Part shown: positions 1 to 7,840 of the stretch, piece by piece
Layout of the letters: every line of letters starts with the position of its first letter
How positions within the stretch are numbered: position 1 is the first letter of the stretch
Assembly (NCBI GenBank): GCA_910587355.1
Contig: CAJUKF010000001.1
Location: 62,001 to 126,000, forward strand
Reading direction: 5' to 3'
DNA: 64,000 nt
DNA from: an uncultured Muribaculaceae bacterium
Lineage (GTDB): Bacteria > Bacteroidota > Bacteroidia > Bacteroidales > Muribaculaceae
Made by a program: the position numbers and the translations under genes
Notes under the pieces: generated by a model
Seen by the model: the letters and a program-made list of their open reading frames with translations, nothing else
Database searches by the model: none
What the model was told of the DNA's origin: nothing

Positions 1-729
1 TTCCTCGGCTGAGAATTCGGTTCCCGAACGGTATTCTGCCGCAAGCGACGGTCGGGCGAGCAGGCCGCGGCCGAGCATTACGCCGGAAATTGAGGGGAAA
101 TGCCCGCGCAATTTCAAAATGTCGTCCGTCGAATGTATTTCGCCGTTGAATATCAGCGGATGTGCGCATTCAGCGGCGAATGAGGAGACTTCGCCGTAAT
201 TCAGCTCGCCCCGGTATTGCTGGGAGGCGATTCGCGGATGAAGTGTCACATGGCGTAGCGGCATCCGGTTGATTACGGGCATCGCCGTGCGCCATTCATC
301 GGGCGAAGTTGCTCCCAGTCGCATCTTGATGGAAAAACTGATATGCGGCCGCCGTGACATTTCGTCGGCAATGGCTTCCAAAAATTCCGTGCGCTTTATT
401 GCTCCGGCTCCGCGGCCATGATGCACCTGGGGCGGAAAAGGACAGCCCAGGTTGATGTCGATTCTGTCAAACCCCTTCTCAGTCAATGTGTCGGCGAGTA
501 ACCGGAATTCATCGGTTGTGCCGATTATTATCTGCGGTGTGGTGTTTATGTCTTCGTTGAGCGGCGACAGCACGTCGCGCAAGTCTCTGTGCCTGATTTC
601 TTCCTTTTCAACTCTCAGAAAAGGCGTGAAATATTCGTCAATCCCTCCGAACAGGCGTGAGTGCGAAGAACGCCACGGGGCTTCGGTGTATCCTTGGAGC
701 GGAGCTGCAAAAATTTTGATGTCACTCAT
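1..729 (-). CDS. tRNA-dihydrouridine synthase, C-terminus cut by the window edge
   Basis: FMN-dependent reductase that converts uridines in tRNA to dihydrouridine. The 243 visible residues run from the ATG at 729 to the left edge without a stop, so the C-terminal helical domain is missing from view. The TIM-barrel hallmarks are there: an early AAPLQGYTEAPWR segment, NLGCP with the presumed catalytic Cys at residue 96, SIKMRLG near 135, an LHPR histidine near 164, and the phosphate-binding NGEI and LGRG loops near the edge. The start overlaps the last 8 nt of the NUDIX gene upstream, so the two are probably cotranscribed. Which Dus subfamily it belongs to cannot be settled from this fragment. 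Confidence 0.93.
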   Translation of the reverse strand, partial: MSDIKIFAAPLQGYTEAPWRSSHSRLFGGIDEYFTPFLRVEKEEIRHRDLRDVLSPLNEDINTTPQIIIGTTDEFRLLADTLTEKGFDRIDINLGCPFPPQVHHGRGAGAIKRTEFLEAIADEMSRRPHISFSIKMRLGATSPDEWRTAMPVINRMPLRHVTLHPRIASQQYRGELNYGEVSSFAAECAHPLIFNGEIHSTDDILKLRGHFPSISGVMLGRGLLARPSLAAEYRSGTEFSAEE

Positions 730-1234
730 TTGTCAGAGGTCTGACTACGTTCTCATACTCGCTTTCGAAATTCGGCGTAAAAACACCCGTGCCGATAGCC
801 GCCGCTATTTCGCTCTTCGACCAGAAACGACCGCCGTCGAGTTCATCGGACGGCCTCGGTTCTGTATCGGATACGGCTGTGAAAACATTCACATATTCAC
901 GTTCGACACGGCTCTCGAAAACATAGCTTTTGAGGTGTCTGAATTTGAGTCCCTCAAGTCCTATTTCCTCGCGTACTTCGCGCTGCAAGGCTTGCGCCAC
1001 AGTCTCGCCGTAGTCGACGTGGCCGCCTACTGCCGTATCCCATTTGCCGGGCTGTATGTCTTTCCAGTCGGGCCTGCGCTGAAGATACAGCTCTCCGCGG
1101 CTGTTGAACAGATGAAGATGCACCACTGGATGCAGCAGTCTGGAGCCGCTGTGACACTCGCCGCGCGTGGCACGGCCTATTGTATTCCCCTGTTCGTCGA
1201 CAATCGGAAAAATTTCTGCGCTGTTGTCTTTCAT
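722..1234 (-). CDS. NUDIX hydrolase
   Basis: A 170-residue protein that should hydrolyse a nucleoside-diphosphate-type substrate. A complete Nudix box spans residues 71-93 (G, five residues, E77, then REVREEIGL), so the metal-binding glutamates are intact. The N-terminal half, with an HxHLF strand and a LQRRP segment, resembles the IPP-isomerase-like/YfcD branch of NUDIX proteins, but the substrate cannot be told from sequence. It is separated from the ribosomal operon upstream by a strong terminator and overlaps the Dus gene downstream by 8 nt. The ATG at 1234 is the only reasonable start. Confidence 0.9.
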   Translation of the reverse strand: MKDNSAEIFPIVDEQGNTIGRATRGECHSGSRLLHPVVHLHLFNSRGELYLQRRPDWKDIQPGKWDTAVGGHVDYGETVAQALQREVREEIGLEGLKFRHLKSYVFESRVEREYVNVFTAVSDTEPRPSDELDGGRFWSKSEIAAAIGTGVFTPNFESEYENVVRPLTNE

Positions 1235-1253
1235 ATCGGTGTGACCGCTTGAA

Positions 1254-1290
1254 TCAAAAAAACGTCCGCAGCCATTGAAGACTGCGGACG
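1254..1290 (-). terminator. Terminator of the rpsF-rpsR-rplI operon
   Basis: Read on the minus strand, a perfect 9-bp stem (CGTCCGCAG / CTGCGGACG, 1282-1290 with 1263-1271) with a 10-nt loop is followed by seven or more T. It lies about 28 nt after the rplI stop and before the NUDIX gene, so it closes the ribosomal operon. Confidence 0.85.
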
Positions 1291-1317
1291 CTGTATGTAA
1301 TCTATGCGACTAATGGC

Positions 1318-1761
1318 TTATTCAGCAACAACTTCAAAGGGAACTTCAACGGAAACTTCTTTGTGAAGCTTGATAGTGGCGGTGTAGTTGCCGACTTCCT
1401 TGACAGATTCCTTGATGTCGATGATTTTGCGGTCAACATTGAAGCCGAGTTTCTCGAGAGCTTCTGCAATCTGGATGTTGTTGACCGAACCGAAGATAGT
1501 GCCGGTGGCGCTTGTCTTGGCGCCGATTGTAAGCTTGACATCCTTGAGCTTTGCTGCGAGCTCTTCGGCATCGGCTTTGATTTTGGCGAGTTTGTGAGCG
1601 CGCTGACGCTGGTCTTCGGCGAGTACTTTGAGTGCCGATTCGGTGGCGATAACAGCCTTACCGGTGGGAATGAGGTAGTTGCGGCCGTAGCCGTTCTTTA
1701 CTTCAACGACGTCGTCCTTATAGCCGAGGCCCGAAACGTCTTCTTTAAGAATAATCTTCAT
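1318..1761 (-). CDS. rplI: 50S ribosomal protein L9
   Basis: Large-subunit protein bL9, 147 residues, the normal family length. The N-terminal domain is characteristic: MKIILKEDVSGLGYKDDVVEVKNGYGRNYLIP, here cited only as the KEDV, GYGRNYL and IPTGKA blocks at residues 6-35. A charged helix links it to the C-terminal RNA-binding domain. It is the last gene of the rpsF-rpsR-rplI operon, 21 nt after rpsR, and is followed by a rho-independent terminator. Confidence 0.97.
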   Translation of the reverse strand: MKIILKEDVSGLGYKDDVVEVKNGYGRNYLIPTGKAVIATESALKVLAEDQRQRAHKLAKIKADAEELAAKLKDVKLTIGAKTSATGTIFGSVNNIQIAEALEKLGFNVDRKIIDIKESVKEVGNYTATIKLHKEVSVEVPFEVVAE

Positions 1762-1782
1762 AATATTTCGTTCGGTAAGGGG

Positions 1783-2052
1783 TTATTTCATAAGGTCGGT
1801 TACGTAGGGGAGCAGTGCGAGGTGACGGGCACGTTTAACGGCCTGAGCCACACGACGCTGGAATTTGAGCGATGTGCCGGTGATGCGGCGGGGAAGGATT
1901 TTGCCCTGCTCGTTGAGGAATTTCTTGAGGAATTCCGGATCCTTATAGTCGATGAAGTTGATGCCGAAACGTTTGAAACGGCAGTATTTTTTCTTTTTCA
2001 CGTCTACCGACATGGGAGTGAGGTAGCGGATTTCTGACTGTGTCTGTGCCAT
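1783..2052 (-). CDS. rpsR: 30S ribosomal protein S18
   Basis: Small-subunit protein bS18, 89 residues. The conserved core [19 protein letters not shown] (about 16-36) and the C-terminal block [19 protein letters not shown] are both present. It is 3 nt downstream of rpsF, its assembly partner. In Bacteroidia, bS6 and bS18 together with bS21 help hold the anti-Shine-Dalgarno tail of 16S rRNA (established for Flavobacterium ribosomes), which fits the lack of Shine-Dalgarno sequences in this window. Confidence 0.97.
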   Translation of the reverse strand: MAQTQSEIRYLTPMSVDVKKKKYCRFKRFGINFIDYKDPEFLKKFLNEQGKILPRRITGTSLKFQRRVAQAVKRARHLALLPYVTDLMK

Positions 2053-2055
2053 TGT

Positions 2056-2424
2056 TTAGTCCTCCTTAGTTTCTTCTGCGGGTTGAGCCTGGGGTTGAGC
2101 GGCGCGGCGTGCGCGACGCTTTGCGGCATACTGTGCTGCGTATTTGTCCTGACGGAATGTGAGCCAGCGGAGCACACGCTCGTCGCGGCGGAAGGCGGTC
2201 TCGAGCTTGCGGATGTCCTGAGGATTGGCGTTGAATTCAATGAGGCTGTAGAAGCCTGTCGACTTGTGGTCGATGGGATAAGCGAGTTTGCGCAGACCCC
2301 ACTCTTCGCTGTTGATGATTTCAGCACCGTTGTCGGTGAGAACCTTGGCGAATTTTTCTACCGCTTCCTTCATCTGTGCGTCAGACAAAACGGGAGTTAA
2401 AATGAAAACGGTTTCGTACTGCAT
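2056..2424 (-). CDS. rpsF: 30S ribosomal protein S6
   Basis: Small-subunit protein bS6, 122 residues. It begins [15 protein letters not shown] and keeps the ferredoxin-like fold segments through [13 protein letters not shown] near residue 90. A basic then acidic tail (RRARRAAQ, ending EETKED) extends the C-terminus and is common in Bacteroidetes S6. It is the first gene of the operon; a promoter lies about 50 nt upstream, leaving a short A/T-rich leader without a Shine-Dalgarno sequence. Confidence 0.97.
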   Translation of the reverse strand: MQYETVFILTPVLSDAQMKEAVEKFAKVLTDNGAEIINSEEWGLRKLAYPIDHKSTGFYSLIEFNANPQDIRKLETAFRRDERVLRWLTFRQDKYAAQYAAKRRARRAAQPQAQPAEETKED

Positions 2425-2472
2425 TTGTGGTTGATAATTAATTTGTTAATGTGGAAATACTTTTTCCGGCTG

Positions 2473-2502
2473 CAAAGGTACGAAATTTTATTCACTCCGC
2501 AA
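2473..2502 (-). promoter_or_regulatory. Promoter of rpsF operon
   Basis: Bacteroides-type sigma promoter on the minus strand: -7 element TACCTTTG (2473-2480), 19-nt spacer, -33 TTG (2500-2502). The predicted RNA starts near 2466, about 40 nt before the rpsF ATG. Confidence 0.7.
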
Positions 2503-2534
2503 AATTTTTCTGCGCCCTCTGATTCGAGGATTTC

Positions 2535-2814
2535 CTATCTCTTCAATCCTTTACCAAATAGTTCGGAATGAGAGCCTAAGCGCACTAAATCTATTTCATC
2601 AGTGATGTGGTCTATCCATATCAGAAGAAAATCACCCTGAATATGGCCAGCCCGAATAGTCGTTTGTGAGCATGTGGGGCTTATAAGTTTCAGGAATCGG
2701 AGATTCGTCTTCCAATAGCTTAAGAAGCTTCAGAAGTTCGGCCGCCTTCTTGGGATTATTGCGAATTCTTTTTAAATCCTTTTTGTATTGAGTCGATGGC
2801 TTTAGTTTCTTCAT
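2535..2814 (-). pseudogene. YafQ/RelE-family toxin gene, frameshifted
   Basis: Ribosome-dependent mRNA interferase family. In its own frame the gene encodes 60 residues (KKLKPSTQYKKDLKRI at the N-terminus, then HMLTNDYSG) and stops at 2632. One frame over, from about 2650 to a TAG at 2535, the sequence continues GHIQGDFLLIWIDH and RLGSHSELFGKG, which is the C-terminal half expected of YafQ, where the catalytic histidines lie. The joined product would be about 92 residues, the usual length. The break falls near 2645-2655, where the family normally has an ECHI-like motif; a small deletion there is the simplest explanation. Its start overlaps the antitoxin stop as ATGA. A sequencing error has not been excluded. 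Confidence 0.82.
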
Positions 2815-3068
2815 AAGCCCATAGACTTGAACATTGCTTCAACTGATGATGTGTCTACAGAAGGTTCGTTACGCAGTTTCCCGCTTTTGGCTTCTTCTAT
2901 TGCGGCTTTAGTTGTTTCGTTAGGCTCGTTATAGGCTACATCGAGCAATACGCACTCGACAAAATTGTTGAGGCTGCGATGCTCACGTCTTGCCATTTCT
3001 TTGAGACGGTCAATCAGTTCGGTGCTTAAGCGGAACATTGTGGCTTTTTTCTGAATTGCTGCTTCCAT
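2811..3068 (-). CDS. Antitoxin of a RelB/DinJ-like toxin-antitoxin pair
   Basis: An 85-residue protein with an N-terminal ribbon-helix-helix-type segment (KATMFRLSTELIDRLKEMA, about residues 8-26) for DNA binding. The acidic, flexible C-terminal part (about 55-85, ending AMFKSMGL) is the region that wraps the toxin in this family. It overlaps the toxin gene by ATGA, as in translationally coupled modules. The start at 3068 is preferred over a TTG/ATG further upstream because the -7 box lies at 3088-3095. The frame is intact although the partner toxin is broken, so this may be an orphan antitoxin still repressing its promoter. Confidence 0.8.
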   Translation of the reverse strand: MEAAIQKKATMFRLSTELIDRLKEMARREHRSLNNFVECVLLDVAYNEPNETTKAAIEEAKSGKLRNEPSVDTSSVEAMFKSMGL

Positions 3069-3087
3069 AGTGCTATCATTTTGTTTG

Positions 3088-3118
3088 CAAAAATAAAGCA
3101 AATATATTACATAAACAA
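3088..3118 (-). promoter_or_regulatory. Promoter of the toxin-antitoxin module
   Basis: Minus-strand -7 element TATTTTTG (3088-3095), 20-nt spacer, -33 TTG (3116-3118). The RNA would start near 3081, giving a leader of about 13 nt before the antitoxin ATG at 3068. Confidence 0.65.
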
Positions 3119-3149
3119 ATCGCAGACCGTAAAAGTTGACTCGGATTAA

Positions 3150-3650
3150 TCAGAACCATACATCGAAATCCTGACGCGGAAGATGTTTCAGTGAGGCTAT
3201 GACAAGGGTGCCGCGGCGGTTGTCGAAAATCATGCCGTGGGGGAGGACGTCGGCCAGTGCCGTGCGCGTCTCAGGCAGGGCATTCAGGATAATTGCGTTT
3301 GCACCGGAAACAATAAGTCCGCTGTATGTTTCGGGTGCATAGTCATCGGCATCGGCCACAACGAAATCGGGCGTGTCTTTTGTAAGGCACACTTTCGACG
3401 ACGCACGCTTCACTGCACTGCGTAGCAAATCGGGCTGAGAGGAGAAGACCGCTGCTTTTTCAGGCTGAAAGTATACAATCAGCCTGAAAAGCAGGCGTAT
3501 CCGTGCATCATGCGATATGTCGGCATAGCCGTAATATGGCAGTCGCTGTGCAAGCACTTCTGTTACGAATGCGTAGGCGAAGGGCGAGTGGATGCCGAAT
3601 CCGCGGCGATGACGCAGACAGCGAAACAATGTCAGCGGAGAGGAAATCAT
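3150..3650 (-). CDS. Conserved hypothetical, methyltransferase-like remnant
   Basis: A 166-residue protein that I cannot assign to a function. The opening CLRHRRGFGIHSPFAYAFV resembles a Bacteroidetes family annotated as SAM-dependent or O-methyltransferase-like. A later stretch, DFVVADADDYAPETYSGLIVSGANAIIL (about residues 95-125), could be strands of a Rossmann fold. No glycine-rich SAM motif is evident, so activity is doubtful. Its ATG overlaps the stop of the YfhO gene by 4 nt, so it is translated from the same message. It is followed by about 80 nt of noncoding sequence before the antitoxin promoter. Confidence 0.6.
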   Translation of the reverse strand: MISSPLTLFRCLRHRRGFGIHSPFAYAFVTEVLAQRLPYYGYADISHDARIRLLFRLIVYFQPEKAAVFSSQPDLLRSAVKRASSKVCLTKDTPDFVVADADDYAPETYSGLIVSGANAIILNALPETRTALADVLPHGMIFDNRRGTLVIASLKHLPRQDFDVWF

Positions 3651-6292
3651 TCCTTAGAGAAGAGATGACGGCGGTGTGTCTCCACAAATATCGCGGCGGC
3701 AATCAGCAGATAGATAATCGATACACATGCATATGCTGCGGCAGATGAATTCTTTACCGATGCCGGATTGAATGTCATGGTGATTTCATGACTGCCGGCC
3801 GGAATTGCAAGTGCGCGGAGAACATAGTTCACACGTGCGATTTTTGCAGGCGTACCGTCGATATCGGCGTTCCAGCCCCAGGGGAAATATATTTCCGAGA
3901 ATACACCTATGCCACCGTTTGCCGTAGAGGCATGATACTTCACTTCGTTAGGTGTGTATGAAGTCATGTATATGGTGTCGCCCGGTGCAAGAGAAGGCAC
4001 TTCCGGCAGAGCGTCGGCGAAAGCGCGGTCGGCGATTGCCTGACGGCTGAAATCCATGCTGCCGGCATCGAGAGCTGCCATTTCGGCATCGGCTCCCTCA
4101 ACCCACATTATCGAATCAACAAGCCATGCGGGGCCTTGTGCGTGATTGTTGCGTACGAGGGGCTGCTGCTGGTCGCCGGTGATTATATAGCGCGAATTAA
4201 GCATATCGGCAACGGCATATGCCGTGCGGAGGCGTGCTGCGATTTCGGCTACCTGCGGGTCGTCGAGTGCAGGGTCGTCGGGCATGTATCCTATACGCAG
4301 CATCGGCATGAGCTTACGCTGTATGAGGTCCTCATAGCGGTTGAGCTTTGCCGCATGGTAGCCGCCTGTCATGTGGTGGAAATATGAGCGGTCGGCCAGT
4401 GTGAAGCCGGGAATGTCGAACACACGGTAATGCTCGCCTTTTCCGTCGGCAAGAATCTGACGGTCGATGTCATCGGGTATGATTGTTATTTCGCCGGATT
4501 CGTCTGCAGGGCCGAACGATGAGTGCGATACATACCGTTTGTCGGCCAGATAAAGGTCGGCCGTAGTGAACACTCCTACGGCTCCGACAGCCACCCCCAT
4601 GCGTACCTTGCGGCTTATGTAGAGCAAGATGGTGCCGAATGCGAGCGCGAGGAAAAGGAGCGAGCGGAGCCCGTCGTCGCGAACAAGGCCGTGACGGAGA
4701 GCCGTGATTGCTTCCTTATTGGCCGGATATGCAAGCGAATAGGGATAAACAGCCTGGGCTATCTGGCTTTCCGGGTAGCCGTTCTGTGTGGCATATTCGG
4801 CCACCTGCTTCTGTATCATTTCTGTAGTATAGCGGTCGTTTTCTGTAAAAACCCCGCCGAAAATACCCGGGGCTACAACAGCTGCAAGGCTTACAGCCGC
4901 CGGTATGCCGAATCCTGCGGCCATGGCTTTTCCGTACTTTTTCCAGGCTTCGGCTCCGGCATCGATGATTTGTAGGAGTGCGAGTATGCCTAAGAGAGGC
5001 ACGGCGAATTCTACAATTACAAGGATGCTCTCTACGGCGCGGAATTTATTGTAGAGAGGAAAGTTGTATATCATCATGTCGGTAAGCCTCTCGGCGTTGT
5101 ATCCGAGAGAGAGCAGAGCGGCAATGATACTTGACGACACCATGGCCCATTTCAGCGGGCCTTTGACGATGAAGCAGCCCGTGAGGAAGAGCGCGAACAT
5201 GATTACGCCCGGATAAACGGGGCCGTTAGTGCCCTCCGAATCGTTGAAATACTGACTCATGTACTGCAGAAGCGGCGAGTCAGAGTAAGCCGCTGCGCTT
5301 TCAAGTTTGTCGAGACTGAGGGCAACCATCTGTCCGCCCTCGGGGCGTGCCGACGCTCCGCCTTTTACGTTGGGCACCATTAAGGTGAAGAGCTCCGAAG
5401 GGCCGTAGCTCCAGCCCACTATGTCGCTTTTCGGAAGACCGCCTGTAGGCCGCTCAGCTGGTGCGGCGTTATCGCCCTGCGGCTCGAGCGGGGTGAGTTC
5501 CGACTGTGCGCGTTTAGTCTCCTTGGCGTATTTGTAGGTATTGTACAGCGAGGGCGCATTGGCGCCGAGTGCGAGACCTCCGGCGACCAGGGCGACTGCT
5601 GAAGCTATCGCCCAGCGGCGCACATTGCGCTTGCGAATGGCTTCAATGAGATAGCATATGGCGAGTATTGCCATGACAATGCCGAAATAATAGCTCATCT
5701 GCGGATGATTGGCGCTGAGCTGCATCATGGCGAAAAGGCTCAGAAGTGCCGCACCGGCCACATAGCGGCCGCGGTAGAGCAGTATCATGCCGGCGATTGT
5801 GGGAGGAATGTAACTCAGTGCCACGAATTTCCAGATGTGGCCTGCACCTATTATTATGATGAAGTAGCTCGAGAAACCCCATGCCACAGCGCCTATCAGT
5901 GCGTAATACCAGCGCATGCGCAGAGCATAGAGGAGAATCAGGAAACCCAGCATCATCATGAACAGAAGGTTCGAGGGCACCGGGAGCCCCAGACCGTAGA
6001 CCTCATTAATCCAGTTGAAAAGGCTGTTGGAAGGATATGAGGGAGATATCTGGAAGGTGGGCATACCTCCGAAGAGAGCGTCGGTCCACAGGGCTTTTTC
6101 TCCTGTGGCTTCTTCAAATAGTTTTGCCTCCTGACCGTTGGCAGCGCCCTGCTGCATGTCGGGCTGTCGGAGCGAATTGCCTTCGAAATTATCGGGATAG
6201 AAAAATGCCAGCGACAGCAGGGCCATCACAGCAACAGATACGAAAAAGCCCCACACTTGTGGCCGCTTGCATATTTCCTTGATTCTGTTCAT
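3647..6292 (-). CDS. YfhO-family integral membrane protein
   Basis: An 881-residue multi-pass membrane protein of the YfhO type, a GT-C-like fold linked in Bacillus to glycosylation of lipoteichoic acid; the role in Bacteroidetes is unknown. A first membrane helix lies at about 14-31, followed by a periplasmic loop with the LWTDALFGGMPTFQ segment (about 68-82), a run of roughly ten helices to about residue 560, and a large soluble C-terminal domain containing SRYIITGD and PWGWNADIDG before a last helix near 850. It sits between rnhB (42 nt upstream) and the 166-residue gene (4-nt overlap). Envelope saccharide transfer is a reasonable inference, not shown. Confidence 0.85.
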   Translation of the reverse strand: MNRIKEICKRPQVWGFFVSVAVMALLSLAFFYPDNFEGNSLRQPDMQQGAANGQEAKLFEEATGEKALWTDALFGGMPTFQISPSYPSNSLFNWINEVYGLGLPVPSNLLFMMMLGFLILLYALRMRWYYALIGAVAWGFSSYFIIIIGAGHIWKFVALSYIPPTIAGMILLYRGRYVAGAALLSLFAMMQLSANHPQMSYYFGIVMAILAICYLIEAIRKRNVRRWAIASAVALVAGGLALGANAPSLYNTYKYAKETKRAQSELTPLEPQGDNAAPAERPTGGLPKSDIVGWSYGPSELFTLMVPNVKGGASARPEGGQMVALSLDKLESAAAYSDSPLLQYMSQYFNDSEGTNGPVYPGVIMFALFLTGCFIVKGPLKWAMVSSSIIAALLSLGYNAERLTDMMIYNFPLYNKFRAVESILVIVEFAVPLLGILALLQIIDAGAEAWKKYGKAMAAGFGIPAAVSLAAVVAPGIFGGVFTENDRYTTEMIQKQVAEYATQNGYPESQIAQAVYPYSLAYPANKEAITALRHGLVRDDGLRSLLFLALAFGTILLYISRKVRMGVAVGAVGVFTTADLYLADKRYVSHSSFGPADESGEITIIPDDIDRQILADGKGEHYRVFDIPGFTLADRSYFHHMTGGYHAAKLNRYEDLIQRKLMPMLRIGYMPDDPALDDPQVAEIAARLRTAYAVADMLNSRYIITGDQQQPLVRNNHAQGPAWLVDSIMWVEGADAEMAALDAGSMDFSRQAIADRAFADALPEVPSLAPGDTIYMTSYTPNEVKYHASTANGGIGVFSEIYFPWGWNADIDGTPAKIARVNYVLRALAIPAGSHEITMTFNPASVKNSSAAAYACVSIIYLLIAAAIFVETHRRHLFSKE

Positions 6293-6334
6293 CTTATTGT
6301 ATGATGTTTGTAGTTTCTTTTTATCGGGTTACTT

Positions 6335-6934
6335 TTATTTTTCGGGGAGGAGGCGGAATGTGAGACGGTGCAGAGGACTGGGACCGTGCTGTGCAATGGC
6401 GGCGCGGTGGGCTGGCGTAGGATAGCCTTTGTTCACATCCCAGCCGTACTGGGGATACTCGAGAGCGGCCCGGGTCATGAAAAGGTCGCGTTCAGTTTTT
6501 GCGAGCACCGAGGCTGCGGCTATGTTGGCAAAGCGGCCGTCTCCTTTAACAAATGTAGTACATTCCAAGTCGCCGTATGGTTTGAAACGATTGCCGTCGA
6601 CTATCACAGCGCCCGGCTTTGGGTTGAGCTGACGCAATGCCCTGTGCATGGCCTCAATCGAAGCGTTGAGTATATTCATTTCATCGATTTCTGCAGCATC
6701 GACACTTGCGATTGCCCATGCCACGGCCTGCGACATGATTATCTCGCGTAATTCCATACGCCGTTTCTCGCTCATCTGTTTTGAATCGTTGAGCAGCGGG
6801 TGAGAGAAGTCGTCGGGAAGTATTACGGCCGCGGCGAAAACCGGACCTGCCAGACATCCGCGTCCGGCTTCGTCACATCCGGCTTCGAGCCGTCCGGCAA
6901 TATGGCACGGAGGCAATGGATTGGCGAGTCTCAT
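6335..6934 (-). CDS. rnhB: Ribonuclease HII
   Basis: Cleaves RNA in RNA:DNA hybrids and starts removal of misincorporated ribonucleotides. The protein is 199 residues, normal for the family. The metal-binding pair Asp21-Glu22 is in [12 protein letters not shown], the next acidic motif is [16 protein letters not shown] (about 90-105), and IVDGN plus the [21 protein letters not shown] block carries the remaining conserved acidic residues. Its start overlaps the stop of the S24 repressor gene by ATGA, so expression is tied to that regulator. Confidence 0.95.
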   Translation of the reverse strand: MRLANPLPPCHIAGRLEAGCDEAGRGCLAGPVFAAAVILPDDFSHPLLNDSKQMSEKRRMELREIIMSQAVAWAIASVDAAEIDEMNILNASIEAMHRALRQLNPKPGAVIVDGNRFKPYGDLECTTFVKGDGRFANIAAASVLAKTERDLFMTRAALEYPQYGWDVNKGYPTPAHRAAIAQHGPSPLHRLTFRLLPEK

Positions 6935-7617
6935 GACAGAAAATCGTGATTGATTACGTTTTCGACCAGATACAGGCCTTCTATGTCGCTGCGGCGCACT
7001 TCTATGTCGTCATAGTCATGATTGGCGCTGACGAGGCGCACCATAGAGGGGTCTTCGTCGCGCCGGACATATTTCACAAGCCTGAAATCGGCAAGCACCA
7101 CCACGTAAATCTGTCCCCACGATATGGGCGCGTCAAGGCTAATCGGGCGGATTTGTATATAACAGCCCGGATTGAGACGCGGCACCATTGAGTCGCCGCT
7201 TACGCGCACGATAGGCAGCGACGGGTCGATTCCCGGCAGGAAAACGCGGCCTATCACACGCTCGTCGGTGAACATGCGGCTGAGCGGAGTGGTACCGGCG
7301 GTGACATCGATATTGTAAACCGGCGCGCCCTGAGGCATCTGCTGAGTATGCGTCCCGGCAGAACGGGGGAAAGGCACGTCGGCACCTTCGGCAAGCCATT
7401 TTTTCGAAACGCCGAGATTGACAACGATGCGGTTGAGAAATGCATCAGAGGGGGCTGTGCGGCCGCTGAGCACACGCGACACCGTGGCCGCATCGACACC
7501 GATAAGTTTTCCGAAACTGGCCTGTGTATGGCGTTTGAGCCGGATAAGGTAGCGTATACGGTCGAGCACCCCGGCACCCTTGGCCGGCATCTCGAGACGG
7601 TCGGATACTGTGTCCAT
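6931..7617 (-). CDS. LexA/CI-like repressor: HTH plus S24 peptidase
   Basis: A 228-residue transcription factor. An XRE-type helix-turn-helix covers about 17-72 ([21 protein letters not shown]). A C-terminal S24 domain follows, with the catalytic Ser143 in GDSM and Lys182 in FRLVKYV. An Ala107-Gly108 pair sits 36 residues before the serine, nearly the spacing of the LexA self-cleavage site (Ala84-Gly85, Ser119, Lys156), so DNA-damage-induced self-cleavage is plausible. The gene heads the operon with rnhB and YfhO. Its own promoter carries a perfect palindrome over the -33 element, pointing to autorepression. Whether it is the cell's LexA or a separate regulator cannot be told here. Confidence 0.88.
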   Translation of the reverse strand: MDTVSDRLEMPAKGAGVLDRIRYLIRLKRHTQASFGKLIGVDAATVSRVLSGRTAPSDAFLNRIVVNLGVSKKWLAEGADVPFPRSAGTHTQQMPQGAPVYNIDVTAGTTPLSRMFTDERVIGRVFLPGIDPSLPIVRVSGDSMVPRLNPGCYIQIRPISLDAPISWGQIYVVVLADFRLVKYVRRDEDPSMVRLVSANHDYDDIEVRRSDIEGLYLVENVINHDFLS

Positions 7618-7641
7618 AGTTGTTAGTCCTTATGCATGGTG

Positions 7642-7672
7642 CAAATTTACAATTTATATTGCAAATTTGCAA
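7642..7672 (-). promoter_or_regulatory. Promoter and operator of the S24 repressor operon
   Basis: Minus-strand -7 TAAATTTG (7642-7649), 20-nt spacer, -33 TTG (7670-7672). The perfect 14-bp palindrome TTGCAAATTTGCAA (7659-7672) covers the -33 element, and a related half TGCAAATTT occurs at 7640-7648 over the -7 box. This is the arrangement expected of an autoregulated repressor. Confidence 0.7.
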
Positions 7673-7721
7673 ATCCATCTATGGTGCGGTCATGCTTTTC
7701 TGTCTCACGGATTTTTTGTTT

Positions 7722-7840
7722 ACTTTTGCGGTAGATTTATTCAAGCCTCTTTTCCATGATTGGCAAACTACAGTGATGCTTTTCTTGTTGGAAAAGACAG
7801 TCGTAAACTTATAAATTATTGTAAATAAAATTATTGTAGA
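7722..7840 (+). promoter_or_regulatory. Probable promoter and leader of the CaCA antiporter gene
   Basis: A -7-like TACTTTTG is centred near 7725, with no clear -33 TTG. The remaining ~105-nt leader contains an inverted repeat, CTTTTCCA (near 7749) with TGGAAAAG (near 7791), enclosing about 34 nt. No known riboswitch consensus was recognised. Confidence 0.35.

Noticed and set aside
1363..2037. Long plus-strand frame opposite the ribosomal protein genes
   Set aside because: It runs antisense through rplI and rpsR, which are unmistakable; the frame has no promoter or family features.
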